Positions 8,468-16,183 of a DNA stretch of 64,000 bases are shown here, in pieces. Every line of letters begins with the position of its first letter. Position 1 is the first letter of the stretch. The stretch is taken from NCBI GenBank assembly GCA_965207385.1, contig CBDBLZ010000021.1, forward strand, positions 682,001-746,000, read 5' to 3'. The notes below the pieces were generated by a model. The model saw nothing but the letters and a program-made list of their open reading frames with translations. It was not told the DNA's origin and did no database searches. Source of the stretch: CAZXEU01 sp965207385 (GTDB taxonomy: Bacteria > Bacteroidota > Rhodothermia > Rhodothermales > Bin80). Made by a program: the position numbers and the translations under genes.

Positions 8468-10060
8468 CTAGCGCGCGGCGTACAGTTCGGCCAACCGTTC
8501 CGCTTCTTCCCGGAATGCAGCCTTGACTTCCTCGCTCAGCATGCCGGTATCCCGAATGCTCGCCAGGGCTTCCGGCTTGCGACTTCGGAGATTCTCCAGA
8601 AACTCGCGCTCGAACCTGCCCACGTCCGACACCTCAATGGTGTCCAGAAGGCCTTCGCTGCCCACCGATATGGCAGCGATTTGCTCTTCAACAGGCACCG
8701 GCGCGAATTGGCCCTGCTTGAGAATCTCAACCAGTCTCTGGCCGCGTCGGATCTGCCGCTGGGTTGCCGGATCGAGATCGGAGCCAAACTTTGCAAACGC
8801 CTCCAGGGCGCGGTATTGGGCCAGATCGAGTCGCAGCATGCCGGCGGCTTGCTTCATCGCCTTGATTTGTGCATTGCCCCCGACGCGGCTGACCGAAATC
8901 CCAACATTGATGGCCGGTCGCACACCGGCATTGAACAGGTCCGGTTCGAGGTAGATTTGCCCATCCGTAATGGAGATGACATTGGTAGGGATATAGGCAT
9001 CAACAGCGCCGGCCTGCGTTTCAATCACCGGAAGTGCCGTCAGGGAGCCTCCTCCCTTTACCTTGCCCTGCAATGAAGGGGGCAAGTCGTTCATCTGACG
9101 GGCTATATCCTCGTTCGATGAAATCTTGGCAGCTCGCTCCAGGAGCCGACTGTGCAGGTAAAAGACGTCTCCGGGATATGCCTCTCGGCCGGGAGGCCGG
9201 CGCAGCAAGAGAGACACCTGCCGATAGGCGACGGCCTGCTTGGAAAGGTCGTCGTAAAGCACAAGGGCGTGGCGCCCGGTGTCGCGGAAGTACTCGCCTA
9301 TGCATGCCCCGGCAAAGGGTGCTATAAACTGCAGCGGGGCGGCCGTTGAAGCAGGCGCATTGACGATCACGGTGTAATCCATTGCGCCATAATCCTCCAG
9401 GGCCTTGGCAACCTGAGCGACCGTTGAGGCCTTCTGGCCTATGGCCACGTAGATGCAGAAAACCGGCTCGTCCGTATCGTGCGTGCTTGCTTGGCTGATG
9501 ATGGCGTCTATCAGGACTGCCGTCTTGCCGGTCTGGCGATCGCCGATGACGAGTTCGCGCTGACCCCGCCCGATGGGAATCATGGAGTCGATGGCCTTGA
9601 TGCCGGTAAGAAGCGGCTGCGAGACGGGTTCCCGGTAAATGACTCCGGGGGCCTTGCGCTCAAGCGGCATTTCGCACGTTTCTCCCGTTAGCGGGCCCTT
9701 GCCATCGAGGGGCTCGCCCAGAGGGTTTATCACCCGTCCGAGCATGGCTTCACTTACCTGGATGGACGCGATACGCCGCGTGCGCCGCGCCTCATCACCT
9801 TCCTTGACGGCCTGCACATTGCCAAATAGAACGGCACCGACATTGTCCTCTTCCAGGTTCAGGACCATCCCCGAGACATTCCGTTCGGGGAAATGGATCA
9901 ATTCGCCGGCCTGCACATGGGACAGGCCGTAAAGCCGCGCAATACCGTCACCCACCTGCAGTACTGTGCCCACTTCGTAGACATCCGCTTCAGGATGGAA
10001 TGCGCGCAATTCGCGTCTCAGGACCGAGGTAACTTCGTCGGGTTGGATAGCTGTTGACAT
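8468..10060 (-). CDS. atpA: ATP synthase F1 subunit alpha
   Basis: 530 residues. P-loop GDRQTGKT at 173-180, the IDSMIPIGRGQRELVIG segment before it, and the alpha signature around NVGISVSRVGGNAQIKAMK with the arginine finger region. This is the non-catalytic nucleotide-binding subunit of the F1 head. It starts 7 bases after atpH ends and is followed by atpG after 2 bases, so it is in a tight operon. The length is about 15-25 residues longer than in E. coli, with an insert near 288-292 (RRPPGREAYPGD is the normal conserved loop). Confidence 0.98.
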   Translation of the reverse strand: MSTAIQPDEVTSVLRRELRAFHPEADVYEVGTVLQVGDGIARLYGLSHVQAGELIHFPERNVSGMVLNLEEDNVGAVLFGNVQAVKEGDEARRTRRIASIQVSEAMLGRVINPLGEPLDGKGPLTGETCEMPLERKAPGVIYREPVSQPLLTGIKAIDSMIPIGRGQRELVIGDRQTGKTAVLIDAIISQASTHDTDEPVFCIYVAIGQKASTVAQVAKALEDYGAMDYTVIVNAPASTAAPLQFIAPFAGACIGEYFRDTGRHALVLYDDLSKQAVAYRQVSLLLRRPPGREAYPGDVFYLHSRLLERAAKISSNEDIARQMNDLPPSLQGKVKGGGSLTALPVIETQAGAVDAYIPTNVISITDGQIYLEPDLFNAGVRPAINVGISVSRVGGNAQIKAMKQAAGMLRLDLAQYRALEAFAKFGSDLDPATQRQIRRGQRLVEILKQGQFAPVPVEEQIAAISVGSEGLLDTIEVSDVGRFEREFLENLRSRKPEALASIRDTGMLSEEVKAAFREEAERLAELYAAR

Positions 10061-10067
10061 GGTCGCT

Positions 10068-10619
10068 CTAGTCTTGCAGTCCGGTTACCTGCGCCTGCGA
10101 CATGCGGTTGCGCAGTCGTACCAGCTGGTGGCTCACGCTGCCATCGAATACTGTGTCGCCAATTCGTACCACCACGCCGCCCATCAGAGTGCTATCCGTC
10201 TGGACCTCCAGGCGGATTCCGTGCCCCGTATGCTGCTCAAGGGCGGCAGTCAGGTCAGCCTTCTGGCGCTCGGACAAATCGAGGCACGAACGCACTTGCG
10301 CGGTCATTACGTCGGACTCGGCATCGCACAAGCTGGCATAGGCATGCGTCATGTCCGGCAGCTGGCTCTCTCGTCTTCGCTCAATTACCAGCCGAAGAAA
10401 CTGCATGGAAAGCGGGTGGAGCCGCTCGGCAAAAACAGCCCGGACAGCCGCAAGCTTGGCTTTACGTTCCAGGACAGGACTCCGCAGGCATGCCGCCAGT
10501 GCCGGTGACTGCTCCAGTGTTGACCCGATCAGGCGCATGTCGGTGCCAATGCGGGCCTCACCTGCAGCTTCCTCGTAGAGGGCTCTGGCATATCTCTTTA
10601 CAACGCTTTGCTCGCGCAT
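10068..10619 (-). CDS. atpH: ATP synthase F1 subunit delta (OSCP)
   Basis: 183 residues, usual length for delta/OSCP. It begins VVKRYARALYEEA, the conserved first helix that contacts alpha, and the C-terminal part DSTLMGGVVVRIGDTVFDGSV is the typical OSCP strand motif. The protein joins the F1 head to the peripheral stalk. It lies between atpF (15-base gap) and atpA (7-base gap) in the standard F-H-A order. Confidence 0.95.
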   Translation of the reverse strand: MREQSVVKRYARALYEEAAGEARIGTDMRLIGSTLEQSPALAACLRSPVLERKAKLAAVRAVFAERLHPLSMQFLRLVIERRRESQLPDMTHAYASLCDAESDVMTAQVRSCLDLSERQKADLTAALEQHTGHGIRLEVQTDSTLMGGVVVRIGDTVFDGSVSHQLVRLRNRMSQAQVTGLQD

Positions 10620-10634
10620 ACCGGATTCGCAGAA

Positions 10635-11144
10635 TCAATTGGAGCGAAGTTCGTCCAGAAAGGAATCCACGAGGCCGCGTTGCCGCGCCTTGTCGAGGTT
10701 GGTTCGAATGATACGCTCGGCCGCCTCTATGGCAAGGTTTGCCACTTCCTGTCGCAAGGCCTGAAGGGCCTGCTCTTTGCCGCGGCGGATATCATCCTGT
10801 GCTTGCGCGTGCAACTGACTTATTTCCTCCCGCGCGCGAAGCAGCTCATCGGCCTTCAGGCGTTCGACCTCCTCCCGCGTTGAGCGTAGCAGGCGCTGTG
10901 CCTCAAGCTCCGCTTCGCGGCGGATCCGCCTGTTATCCTCCTGTACCTTTCGACTCTCTTCCAGAGCCTTTTCCGCGCGGCTGATCGACTCGTCTATCTT
11001 CCTTTCGCGAGCCTCGAGAGCCTCTGTTATTGGTCCCCAGGCAAAGCGCCTAAGCAACCATAGCAGTATGAGAAAGACAACGGTCAGCCAGACTACGAGT
11101 CCCGGATTGGCGCTGAGCAGGCTTGCGGCGAAAAACACGGTCAC
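10635..11144 (-). CDS. atpF: ATP synthase F0 subunit b
   Basis: 169 residues. One N-terminal membrane helix (about 10-29, PGLVVWLTVVFLILLWLL) is followed by the conserved FAWGPITEALEARE and a long charged coiled coil to the C-terminus. This is the peripheral stalk dimer subunit. There is only one b-type gene here, not a b/b' pair, fitting non-photosynthetic bacteria. It starts 2 bases after the atpE stop. Confidence 0.95.
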   Translation of the reverse strand: MTVFFAASLLSANPGLVVWLTVVFLILLWLLRRFAWGPITEALEARERKIDESISRAEKALEESRKVQEDNRRIRREAELEAQRLLRSTREEVERLKADELLRAREEISQLHAQAQDDIRRGKEQALQALRQEVANLAIEAAERIIRTNLDKARQRGLVDSFLDELRSN

Positions 11145-11146
11145 GG

Positions 11147-11386
11147 TCAGGCCCCGCCGCTCTTGATTGTCAGGAGGAAGGTGATCACGAGGCCGAACAA
11201 TGCCACACCCTCGATCAGGGCGGCGGCAATGATCATGCTTTGCCGGATATCATCGGTAGCCTCAGGCTGCCGGGCCGTGCCTTCCATGGCCGGCCCTGCA
11301 AGTCGCCCGATTCCAATGCCTGTGCCGAGGGCGATCAGCCCGGCACCCAGGCCGGCTCCGAGCCATGCCAATGCAACGGATTCCAT
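11147..11386 (-). CDS. atpE: ATP synthase F0 subunit c
   Basis: 79 residues forming a two-helix hairpin. Helix 1 carries the GxGxGxG-type packing motif (GTGIGIGRLAG), the polar loop has R39-Q40-P41, and helix 2 carries the ion-binding Glu59 (AAALIEGVALFG). The residue after Glu59 is Gly rather than Ser or Thr and there is no Gln at the helix 1 ligand position, so the sodium-binding pattern is absent and a proton-driven ring is expected. The c ring rotates with gamma and epsilon. Confidence 0.96.
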   Translation of the reverse strand: MESVALAWLGAGLGAGLIALGTGIGIGRLAGPAMEGTARQPEATDDIRQSMIIAAALIEGVALFGLVITFLLTIKSGGA

Positions 11387-11433
11387 AGTGATGGGGGGGT
11401 TTGATGTTAGTGGACAGCGTGTGCGAAATAGCG

Positions 11434-12528
11434 CTAGGCGTGGGAGTGCTCCGGATGCGGATGCTCAGCGATAGCCATGCCGATAAACAGCGCCGAAAGA
11501 AACGTAAAGATGTAGGCCTGAATAAACGCGATCAGGATCTCCAGGAGATTCACAAATAGCGTAAACGCGATGCTTACGGGCGCAACTCCATAGCCTGCCA
11601 ATGGGCCAAAGAGGTCCCCGAAGGTAAAAATCAGACCGATAAGGCTCAGGATTACCAAATGGCCCGCAGTCATGTTCGCAAACAGGCGGATGGCCAAGGC
11701 TATAGGCTTTGTGAACTGCCCCATGATCTCCGTGGGTATGAGCAAGAAACGGATAGGTACCGGGATGCCTGGCGGCCAGAAAATATGCCGCCAATGGTCT
11801 CGCGACCCGTTAACCTGCGTCAGCACAAATGTGCACGTAGCAAGCACCGATGTCAGCATCAGATTTGATGTGGCGGTGGCGCCGAAAGGCACAAGCCCCA
11901 GGAGATTGCAAGTCAGAATGAAGAAGAACACGGTCAGCAGGAAGGGCAAGAACGGCTTGTAGTCCTTCCCCAGCCCCGATTTGGCCACATTGTCCCGAAT
12001 GAAGAGCACCAGGGTTTCGAACAGATTCTGGAACAAGCCGCGCGGTGCAGTCTCGCGCCCTATCCCTGCCTTGTAGATTTGCGCCAGATGCACAAACAGA
12101 AACAGGACGATAGACGCCCCCAGAATGGCGAATACGAGATGCTTCGTTACGGAGAAGTCTATGATAACTGCGCCCGAGGTTGCCAAAAGATGCGCATCCA
12201 GATGAGCGCCGGAGGCAATGAGATCTTCCGCGGCGTCGCCCAGGTGGCCAGCGGACTGGTCGTCCTGAGCGTGGCCATCGGCAGAAAAACTGCCGGACCG
12301 GAGCGCCGCTGCCGTGCTGAAATAGGCCTTCAGACCCAGTGAGCCATCTTCGCTTCGCACAAGGAAGATTCGCGGCAGTTCAAGCTTCGCGAACGGCTCA
12401 AAATCGAGGTAGTAGGCATCGGCCGTATGGTGCAGTGGGTCGAACTCATCCTCGGCTGCGCCGGCGAGGCTGACGGGGAGCAGGACAGCGCAGAGAACGG
12501 CGAACGACGCCTTATCCAGAATTCTCAT
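11434..12528 (-). CDS. atpB: ATP synthase F0 subunit a
   Basis: 364 residues from the ATG at 12528. It begins with a signal-like segment (MRILDKASFAVLCAVLL ... SLAGAA) and about 130 residues of extra-membrane sequence before the first core helix, as in many Bacteroidota a subunits. The core has LAIRLFANMTAGH, whose Arg is the essential residue facing the c-ring Glu. The C-terminus is His-rich (EHPHPEHSHA). An in-frame ATG at 12570 would add 14 residues without signal-like character and overlap the upstream gene by 59 bases, so I prefer 12528, a 17-base overlap. Confidence 0.95.
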   Translation of the reverse strand: MRILDKASFAVLCAVLLPVSLAGAAEDEFDPLHHTADAYYLDFEPFAKLELPRIFLVRSEDGSLGLKAYFSTAAALRSGSFSADGHAQDDQSAGHLGDAAEDLIASGAHLDAHLLATSGAVIIDFSVTKHLVFAILGASIVLFLFVHLAQIYKAGIGRETAPRGLFQNLFETLVLFIRDNVAKSGLGKDYKPFLPFLLTVFFFILTCNLLGLVPFGATATSNLMLTSVLATCTFVLTQVNGSRDHWRHIFWPPGIPVPIRFLLIPTEIMGQFTKPIALAIRLFANMTAGHLVILSLIGLIFTFGDLFGPLAGYGVAPVSIAFTLFVNLLEILIAFIQAYIFTFLSALFIGMAIAEHPHPEHSHA

Positions 12529-12826
12529 TCTTGCGAACTGCGAGCCATCGGATTTCCAATCCGATACCAATTACCAGGAACACCAGAAAGGCGCTCAGAA
12601 ATGGTATCCTTTGCACGGGCAACAAGAGGACAATGGCGGCAATTGCCCCGAGGGCGACCACCATGCGTCCGAGCATGCCTCCAAACACTAAGATCATAAA
12701 CACGCGCTGGTTCTGATGCAGCGCTGACTTGGTCACCAACATGCTTGAGGCTACGTAAAGAAGACCCAAGGCACATCCGGCGCCTACGCTCCCCCACCAC
12801 GTTGCAAGTCCCATCATGCGGGCCAA
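12512..12826 (-). CDS. Small membrane protein between atpZ and atpB (AtpI-like position)
   Basis: 104 residues with about four hydrophobic segments (10-30, 42-55, 56-70, 75-92). It occupies the place where an AtpI or a second small membrane subunit sits upstream of atpB in many phyla, and its 3' end overlaps atpB by 17 bases. The sequence (GMLGRMVVALGAI, FLVFLVIGIGLEI) resembles small ATP-synthase-linked membrane proteins only loosely. AtpI-type proteins help assemble the c ring; that role is inferred from position. Met4 or Met5 could also be the start. Confidence 0.72.
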   Translation of the reverse strand: MARMMGLATWWGSVGAGCALGLLYVASSMLVTKSALHQNQRVFMILVFGGMLGRMVVALGAIAAIVLLLPVQRIPFLSAFLVFLVIGIGLEIRWLAVRKNENSG

Positions 12827-12906
12827 TCAAACACGCCAGCGCCAATCGGGAGCCGGCCCGGCCGACAATCAGGGGTGAATTCTATGTGAATGAAGCCGGG
12901 ACGGGA

Positions 12907-13143
12907 CTACTTGCGGTCAGAGCGAAACACTCCTGCGACATACAGCAGACGCACGAGAACAAAGACGATGCCGGAGAATGCTCCGCTTACCAGCATCCAA
13001 GGCTCCGTTCCCAGCCTACGATCTGCCAATAACCCGGCTGCGACACAGATTATCATGGTCATGGCCACCTGAATGCCAAGACTGACGTGCCGCGAGGCCG
13101 CCAACGAGATTACACGTCCTTTTCTGGAACTGCGTTGATGCAC
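12907..13143 (-). CDS. atpZ: AtpZ/AtpI family protein
   Basis: 78 residues with two membrane helices (about 20-40 and 50-70) joined by a loop. The pattern GIQVAMTMIICVAAGLLADRRLGTEPW then a Gly-rich second helix fits AtpZ (the small AtpI-related protein in front of atp operons), thought to form a divalent cation channel with AtpI and to aid ATP synthase assembly. It is the first gene of the minus-strand atp group. Bactofilin ends 6 bases upstream of its start, so the group may be read through from the bactofilin gene. Confidence 0.85.
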   Translation of the reverse strand: MHQRSSRKGRVISLAASRHVSLGIQVAMTMIICVAAGLLADRRLGTEPWMLVSGAFSGIVFVLVRLLYVAGVFRSDRK

Positions 13144-13149
13144 CGAGGG

Positions 13150-13644
13150 CTACGAAGCTGCAGCCCTGGATACGTCATGGCGCAGCATGTCCAATTGCGC
13201 CACGGTTCCGCTTTCGTTGGATTCGGCCTCCCTCTTGACGATCTGGCCGCTGTGTCCCATTTGACACTCTCCATTGAACGTGGCCCCTTCTTCCACGATG
13301 AGCCTCGAAGACTTGATGGTCCCCTCGACAACAGCCGAGCTGGACAGAAACACCCGCTCTGAAACGATCAGGTTTCCTTCCACACGCCCGGCAATCTTGG
13401 CATGATCGCTCTGAACTTCACCGTCGATGCTCCCCTCGCTGGCCACGATACAGCAACCCTTGATCCGCAGCTGACCACTCACACGGCCCGAAACTCGAAT
13501 ATCCGATTCCGCAGAAATGATGCCTTCGATCTGCGTGCCCTCGGCTATAATGTTCACTTTCGGGGATGCGGTTGCCGAAGTATGTCTTTCAGCCATGGGA
13601 TCCGCATCTGCGCTGTTTCCAAAGAGGGCCATCGGAGTGCTCAT
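13150..13644 (-). CDS. Bactofilin (polymer-forming cytoskeletal protein)
   Basis: 164 residues. The central part (about 30-140) is a run of short beta-strand repeats of the bactofilin type: IIAEGTQIEGIISAESDIRVSG, then GQLRIKG, GSIDGEVQSD, GRVEGNLIVSE and GTIKSSRLIVEEGATFNG. Disordered ends flank the beta-helix core, as usual. Bactofilins assemble nucleotide-free filaments that localise cell-wall enzymes. An M23 peptidase gene lies just upstream on the same strand (117-base gap), a pairing seen for other bactofilins such as the LmdC type. The start ATG at 13644 gives the typical size. Confidence 0.92.
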   Translation of the reverse strand: MSTPMALFGNSADADPMAERHTSATASPKVNIIAEGTQIEGIISAESDIRVSGRVSGQLRIKGCCIVASEGSIDGEVQSDHAKIAGRVEGNLIVSERVFLSSSAVVEGTIKSSRLIVEEGATFNGECQMGHSGQIVKREAESNESGTVAQLDMLRHDVSRAAAS

Positions 13645-13761
13645 CAGGTTTGTAAGTGTGTACGCCGCAAAATGGGGAGTGTTGCTGGGCTACCCTGCCA
13701 CGGATTGGAAGGTTCTCTGGCGTAGCGTATCCGGAATGTAGAGCGTACTTGCGACAATTTC

Positions 13762-14238
13762 CTACAAGTCCAGCAGGTAAAGGCTCGGATCTTGCGCAAG
13801 GCCGTTGTTCCAGATCTCCAGATGCAGGTGCGGGCCGGAAGAATACTCTCCCGTATCGCCGCTCGTGGCAATCGCTTCCCTTTGTCTGACCCGATCTCCT
13901 ACACGCTTTAGCAGCCGCTGGTTGTGCTTGTAGACCGACACGAAGCCATCCGCGTGCTGGACGGCGATTTCATAACCACCAGTCTGGCTCCAGTCCGCAA
14001 ACACTACATAGCCGTCTCCGATCGCGCGCACCGGCGTCCCCAGGCTTGTTGCAATGTCAATGCCGAAGTGTCCGGCTCGAGCGTCGAATCCCCGCGCCAG
14101 AAAGCCGCTCACCGGTGCCAGCGTTGGAAATTCAAGGCTGGTAAGGTATTGTCGGCTATCCGGCACCAGGAGGTCGGGAGATTCGGTCGCGGCGGGCATC
14201 TGCGATACGGTCAGGCCGGCTGCTCGTGGTCCGGCCAA
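13762..14238 (-). CDS. M23 metallopeptidase catalytic part (gene split by frameshift)
   Basis: 158 residues from a TTG at 14238. It is a complete LytM/M23 domain: H57-x3-D61 (GHFGID), GDGYVVFAD near 75-82 and H137-x-H139 (GPHLHLE) supply the zinc ligands and catalytic His. Such enzymes cut peptide cross-links in peptidoglycan outside the cytoplasm, yet this frame has no signal or membrane segment. The export anchor is in the other frame just upstream (14211-14750), which overlaps it; the two together give the usual single protein. A -1 shift near 14211-14272 would join them. Probably one gene broken by an indel or a sequence error. Confidence 0.85.
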   Translation of the reverse strand: MAGPRAAGLTVSQMPAATESPDLLVPDSRQYLTSLEFPTLAPVSGFLARGFDARAGHFGIDIATSLGTPVRAIGDGYVVFADWSQTGGYEIAVQHADGFVSVYKHNQRLLKRVGDRVRQREAIATSGDTGEYSSGPHLHLEIWNNGLAQDPSLYLLDL

Positions 14239-14750
14239 TTCTCGGATACCGAAACGGCGAAATTCTGGTCAAAGCCGGTGTCAGGCGCCTGCGGGCCATC
14301 GGCCTCGGGTTGCTGCGCCTGCTGCTCGCCGGTAAGCAGCACGCGCAGCTGTGCCAAGTATTGCTCTTGCACGGCGAGGGAATCTTCGAGAGCCGACAGC
14401 CTCATTTCCGTTAGCGCAGCCATGCGCCGTGCATCCGATGTATAGCGCCCCGGCACCAACGCTCTCATCGGCGTATATGCCAGGAGAACGAATACGATGG
14501 CAAAGTACAGGACAAGGAATATTCCCAGTGCGACGCGCACATGATTGGGCTGGACCTGGTATAGCCGGGACTGGGCGGTCGGATCATCGTCCACGACAAT
14601 GATTGTGCGCGCGGATTCCGTACGGTCCACAAGGTCGCGGGCAAATTGCCAGTTGTGGACCAAAAGCCTGATAATGGAGCCGAACACGTGTTGGTGGTTC
14701 AAGGTTGTCGCGCAGACCTGGCGCCTGGAGTGGCAGCCTGGGCCACCCAC
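14211..14750 (-). pseudogene. N-terminal membrane-anchor part of the split M23 peptidase
   Basis: 179 residues, ending TGA at 14211-14213. It contains NWQFARDLVDRTES, RTIIVVDDD, one membrane helix (VRVALGIFLVLYFAIVFVLLA split around 71-93) and a coiled coil (MAALTEMRLSALEDSL), then a Pro/Gln-rich linker. This is the usual N-terminal half of FCB-group anchored M23 peptidases. It lacks a catalytic domain; the M23 domain follows in the -1 frame, open from about 14272. The listed GTG start at 14750 is doubtful; a start nearer the NWQFARDL segment (GTG or TTG about 20 codons later) is more natural. Confidence 0.7.
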
Positions 14751-14775
14751 GGAGGGTCGACGCCAGTCCGTGTGC

Positions 14776-15054
14776 CTAGCAGAATTTAATGGCCCTGACG
14801 CTCTCCGATCCGAGCTCGCTGTTTAGCCGACATAGCCATTCGCTGCGGCGCATGTGCAACTCCTGGCGCCAGATTGCAGATGAAAGCCGCACGTGAAGCG
14901 TACCGCGCTTGACCCAGGTTTGGTCCGTCACACTGTTGATGCTGGCCCCTGCAATAGCAGACCACGCGTTGACTATGCGGACTTCCTCGATTCCCTTGCG
15001 CAATCCGAGGTGATCGATCGCTGCGCGGATCGCGGTGCCAATGTGTTGCGCCAT
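14776..15054 (-). CDS. DUF721 / DciA-like protein
   Basis: 92 residues. The DUF721 pattern is clear: NAWSAIAGASINSVTDQTWVKRGTLHVRLSSAIWRQEL, then LNSELGSESVRAIKF. DciA proteins help load the replicative helicase DnaB in bacteria lacking DnaC; this one consists of the KH-like core alone, without a long tail. In FCB genomes a DUF721 gene often sits near recF or gyrase, but here it lies between the M23 peptidase and the divergent GluQ-RS gene. Confidence 0.82.
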   Translation of the reverse strand: MAQHIGTAIRAAIDHLGLRKGIEEVRIVNAWSAIAGASINSVTDQTWVKRGTLHVRLSSAIWRQELHMRRSEWLCRLNSELGSESVRAIKFC

Positions 15055-15155
15055 ACTCTATGTCCGGGTCATCAATTGCAAACCCAATTTCGTTAAGATT
15101 CTGGCGCGCATCAACCTGTCCAAACCGCCCCCAGGCTTGGGCGTTCACGAACCCC

Positions 15156-16151
15156 ATGGGTAGTACGGTACAGGCTCCTTGCGGGCGCTACGCTCCATCA
15201 CCTACCGGTCCATTGCATGTCGGCGGGGCGAGGACTGCGCTTGCAGCGTGGTTGTCTGTACGTGCAGCGGGAGGCACCTTCCTCTTGCGGATGGAAGACC
15301 TGGACAGCCTCCGAACGGTTCCGGGAATGGCTGAAGACATCTTGGAGGACCTTGCGTGGCTGGGTATCGACTGGGACGCTGGTCCTGATACGGACGCGTC
15401 CTTCGTTCAGTCCCGGCGAGCAAGGATGTATGAGGAAGCCCTTTCGTCCTTGTGGGCACAAGGCAGACTCTTTCCCTGCACACATTCTCGCAAGGACTTG
15501 CGCCGCCTGGCGACGGCTCCCCACGGAAGCCCGCTCAGTCCACCATATCCGGCCGCACTGCGTCCGCGGCGACTTGCGCCCGACTGGTTCAGGCATTACC
15601 AGGACGGCCAGACATCCCTTCGATTCAAGGTGTCCAGCAATCCTGTCATGTTTGTGGACCGCGTGCACGGCACGGTGTGCGAATACGTCTCGGAGTCTGT
15701 GGGAGACTTTGTCGTCAAGCGGCGTGACGGCGTATACGCCTATCAACTGGCAGTCGTGGTCGATGACCTTAAGATGGGAATTACCGAAGTGGTGCGAGGC
15801 CACGATCTCATCACTTCGACGGCCCGGCAGATCCAGCTCATCAAGGCGCTAGGCAGCGCACAACCCGCCTATGCCCACGTCCCACTGGTCGTGGCGCCTG
15901 ACGGCACTAAGCTCTCCAAGCGGCACGGCAGCCTTGCCATACGGGCGCTGCGTGCGGAAGGTGTGCGCGCCGGTGACTTGGTCGGCTATCTGGCGTATTC
16001 ACTAGGGCTGCGCGCTGAGCCATCGTTCTGTCGTACAGCTGATCTGGTGGCCGAGTTTTCCTGGCAGCGCGTGCGCAAGGACCCCTGGGTGCTTCCAGAC
16101 GGTACTTTCGCCCGGGAGGGTGTCACGCGGCACCGTGTTACTTCGGCGTGA
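15156..16151 (+). CDS. gluQ: Glutamyl-Q tRNA(Asp) synthetase
   Basis: 331 residues from ATG 15156. RYAPSPTGPLHVGGA (HIGH-class motif, 11-25) and KLSKRHG (252-258) mark a class Ic catalytic domain. There is no anticodon-binding domain, as in GluQ-RS, which glutamylates queuosine of tRNA-Asp. The zinc site of the family (Cys-x-Cys ... Tyr-x3-Cys) is altered: Cys108 and Tyr131 remain, but the second Cys is His110 and the last Cys is Leu135, so zinc may not be bound. An upstream in-frame ATG at 15060 adds 32 residues unlike the family. It diverges from the DUF721 gene by about 100 bases. Confidence 0.88.
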   Translation: MGSTVQAPCGRYAPSPTGPLHVGGARTALAAWLSVRAAGGTFLLRMEDLDSLRTVPGMAEDILEDLAWLGIDWDAGPDTDASFVQSRRARMYEEALSSLWAQGRLFPCTHSRKDLRRLATAPHGSPLSPPYPAALRPRRLAPDWFRHYQDGQTSLRFKVSSNPVMFVDRVHGTVCEYVSESVGDFVVKRRDGVYAYQLAVVVDDLKMGITEVVRGHDLITSTARQIQLIKALGSAQPAYAHVPLVVAPDGTKLSKRHGSLAIRALRAEGVRAGDLVGYLAYSLGLRAEPSFCRTADLVAEFSWQRVRKDPWVLPDGTFAREGVTRHRVTSA

Positions 16152-16183
16152 GCGGTCGCGACATTCGGATGAGAGGCACTTGA

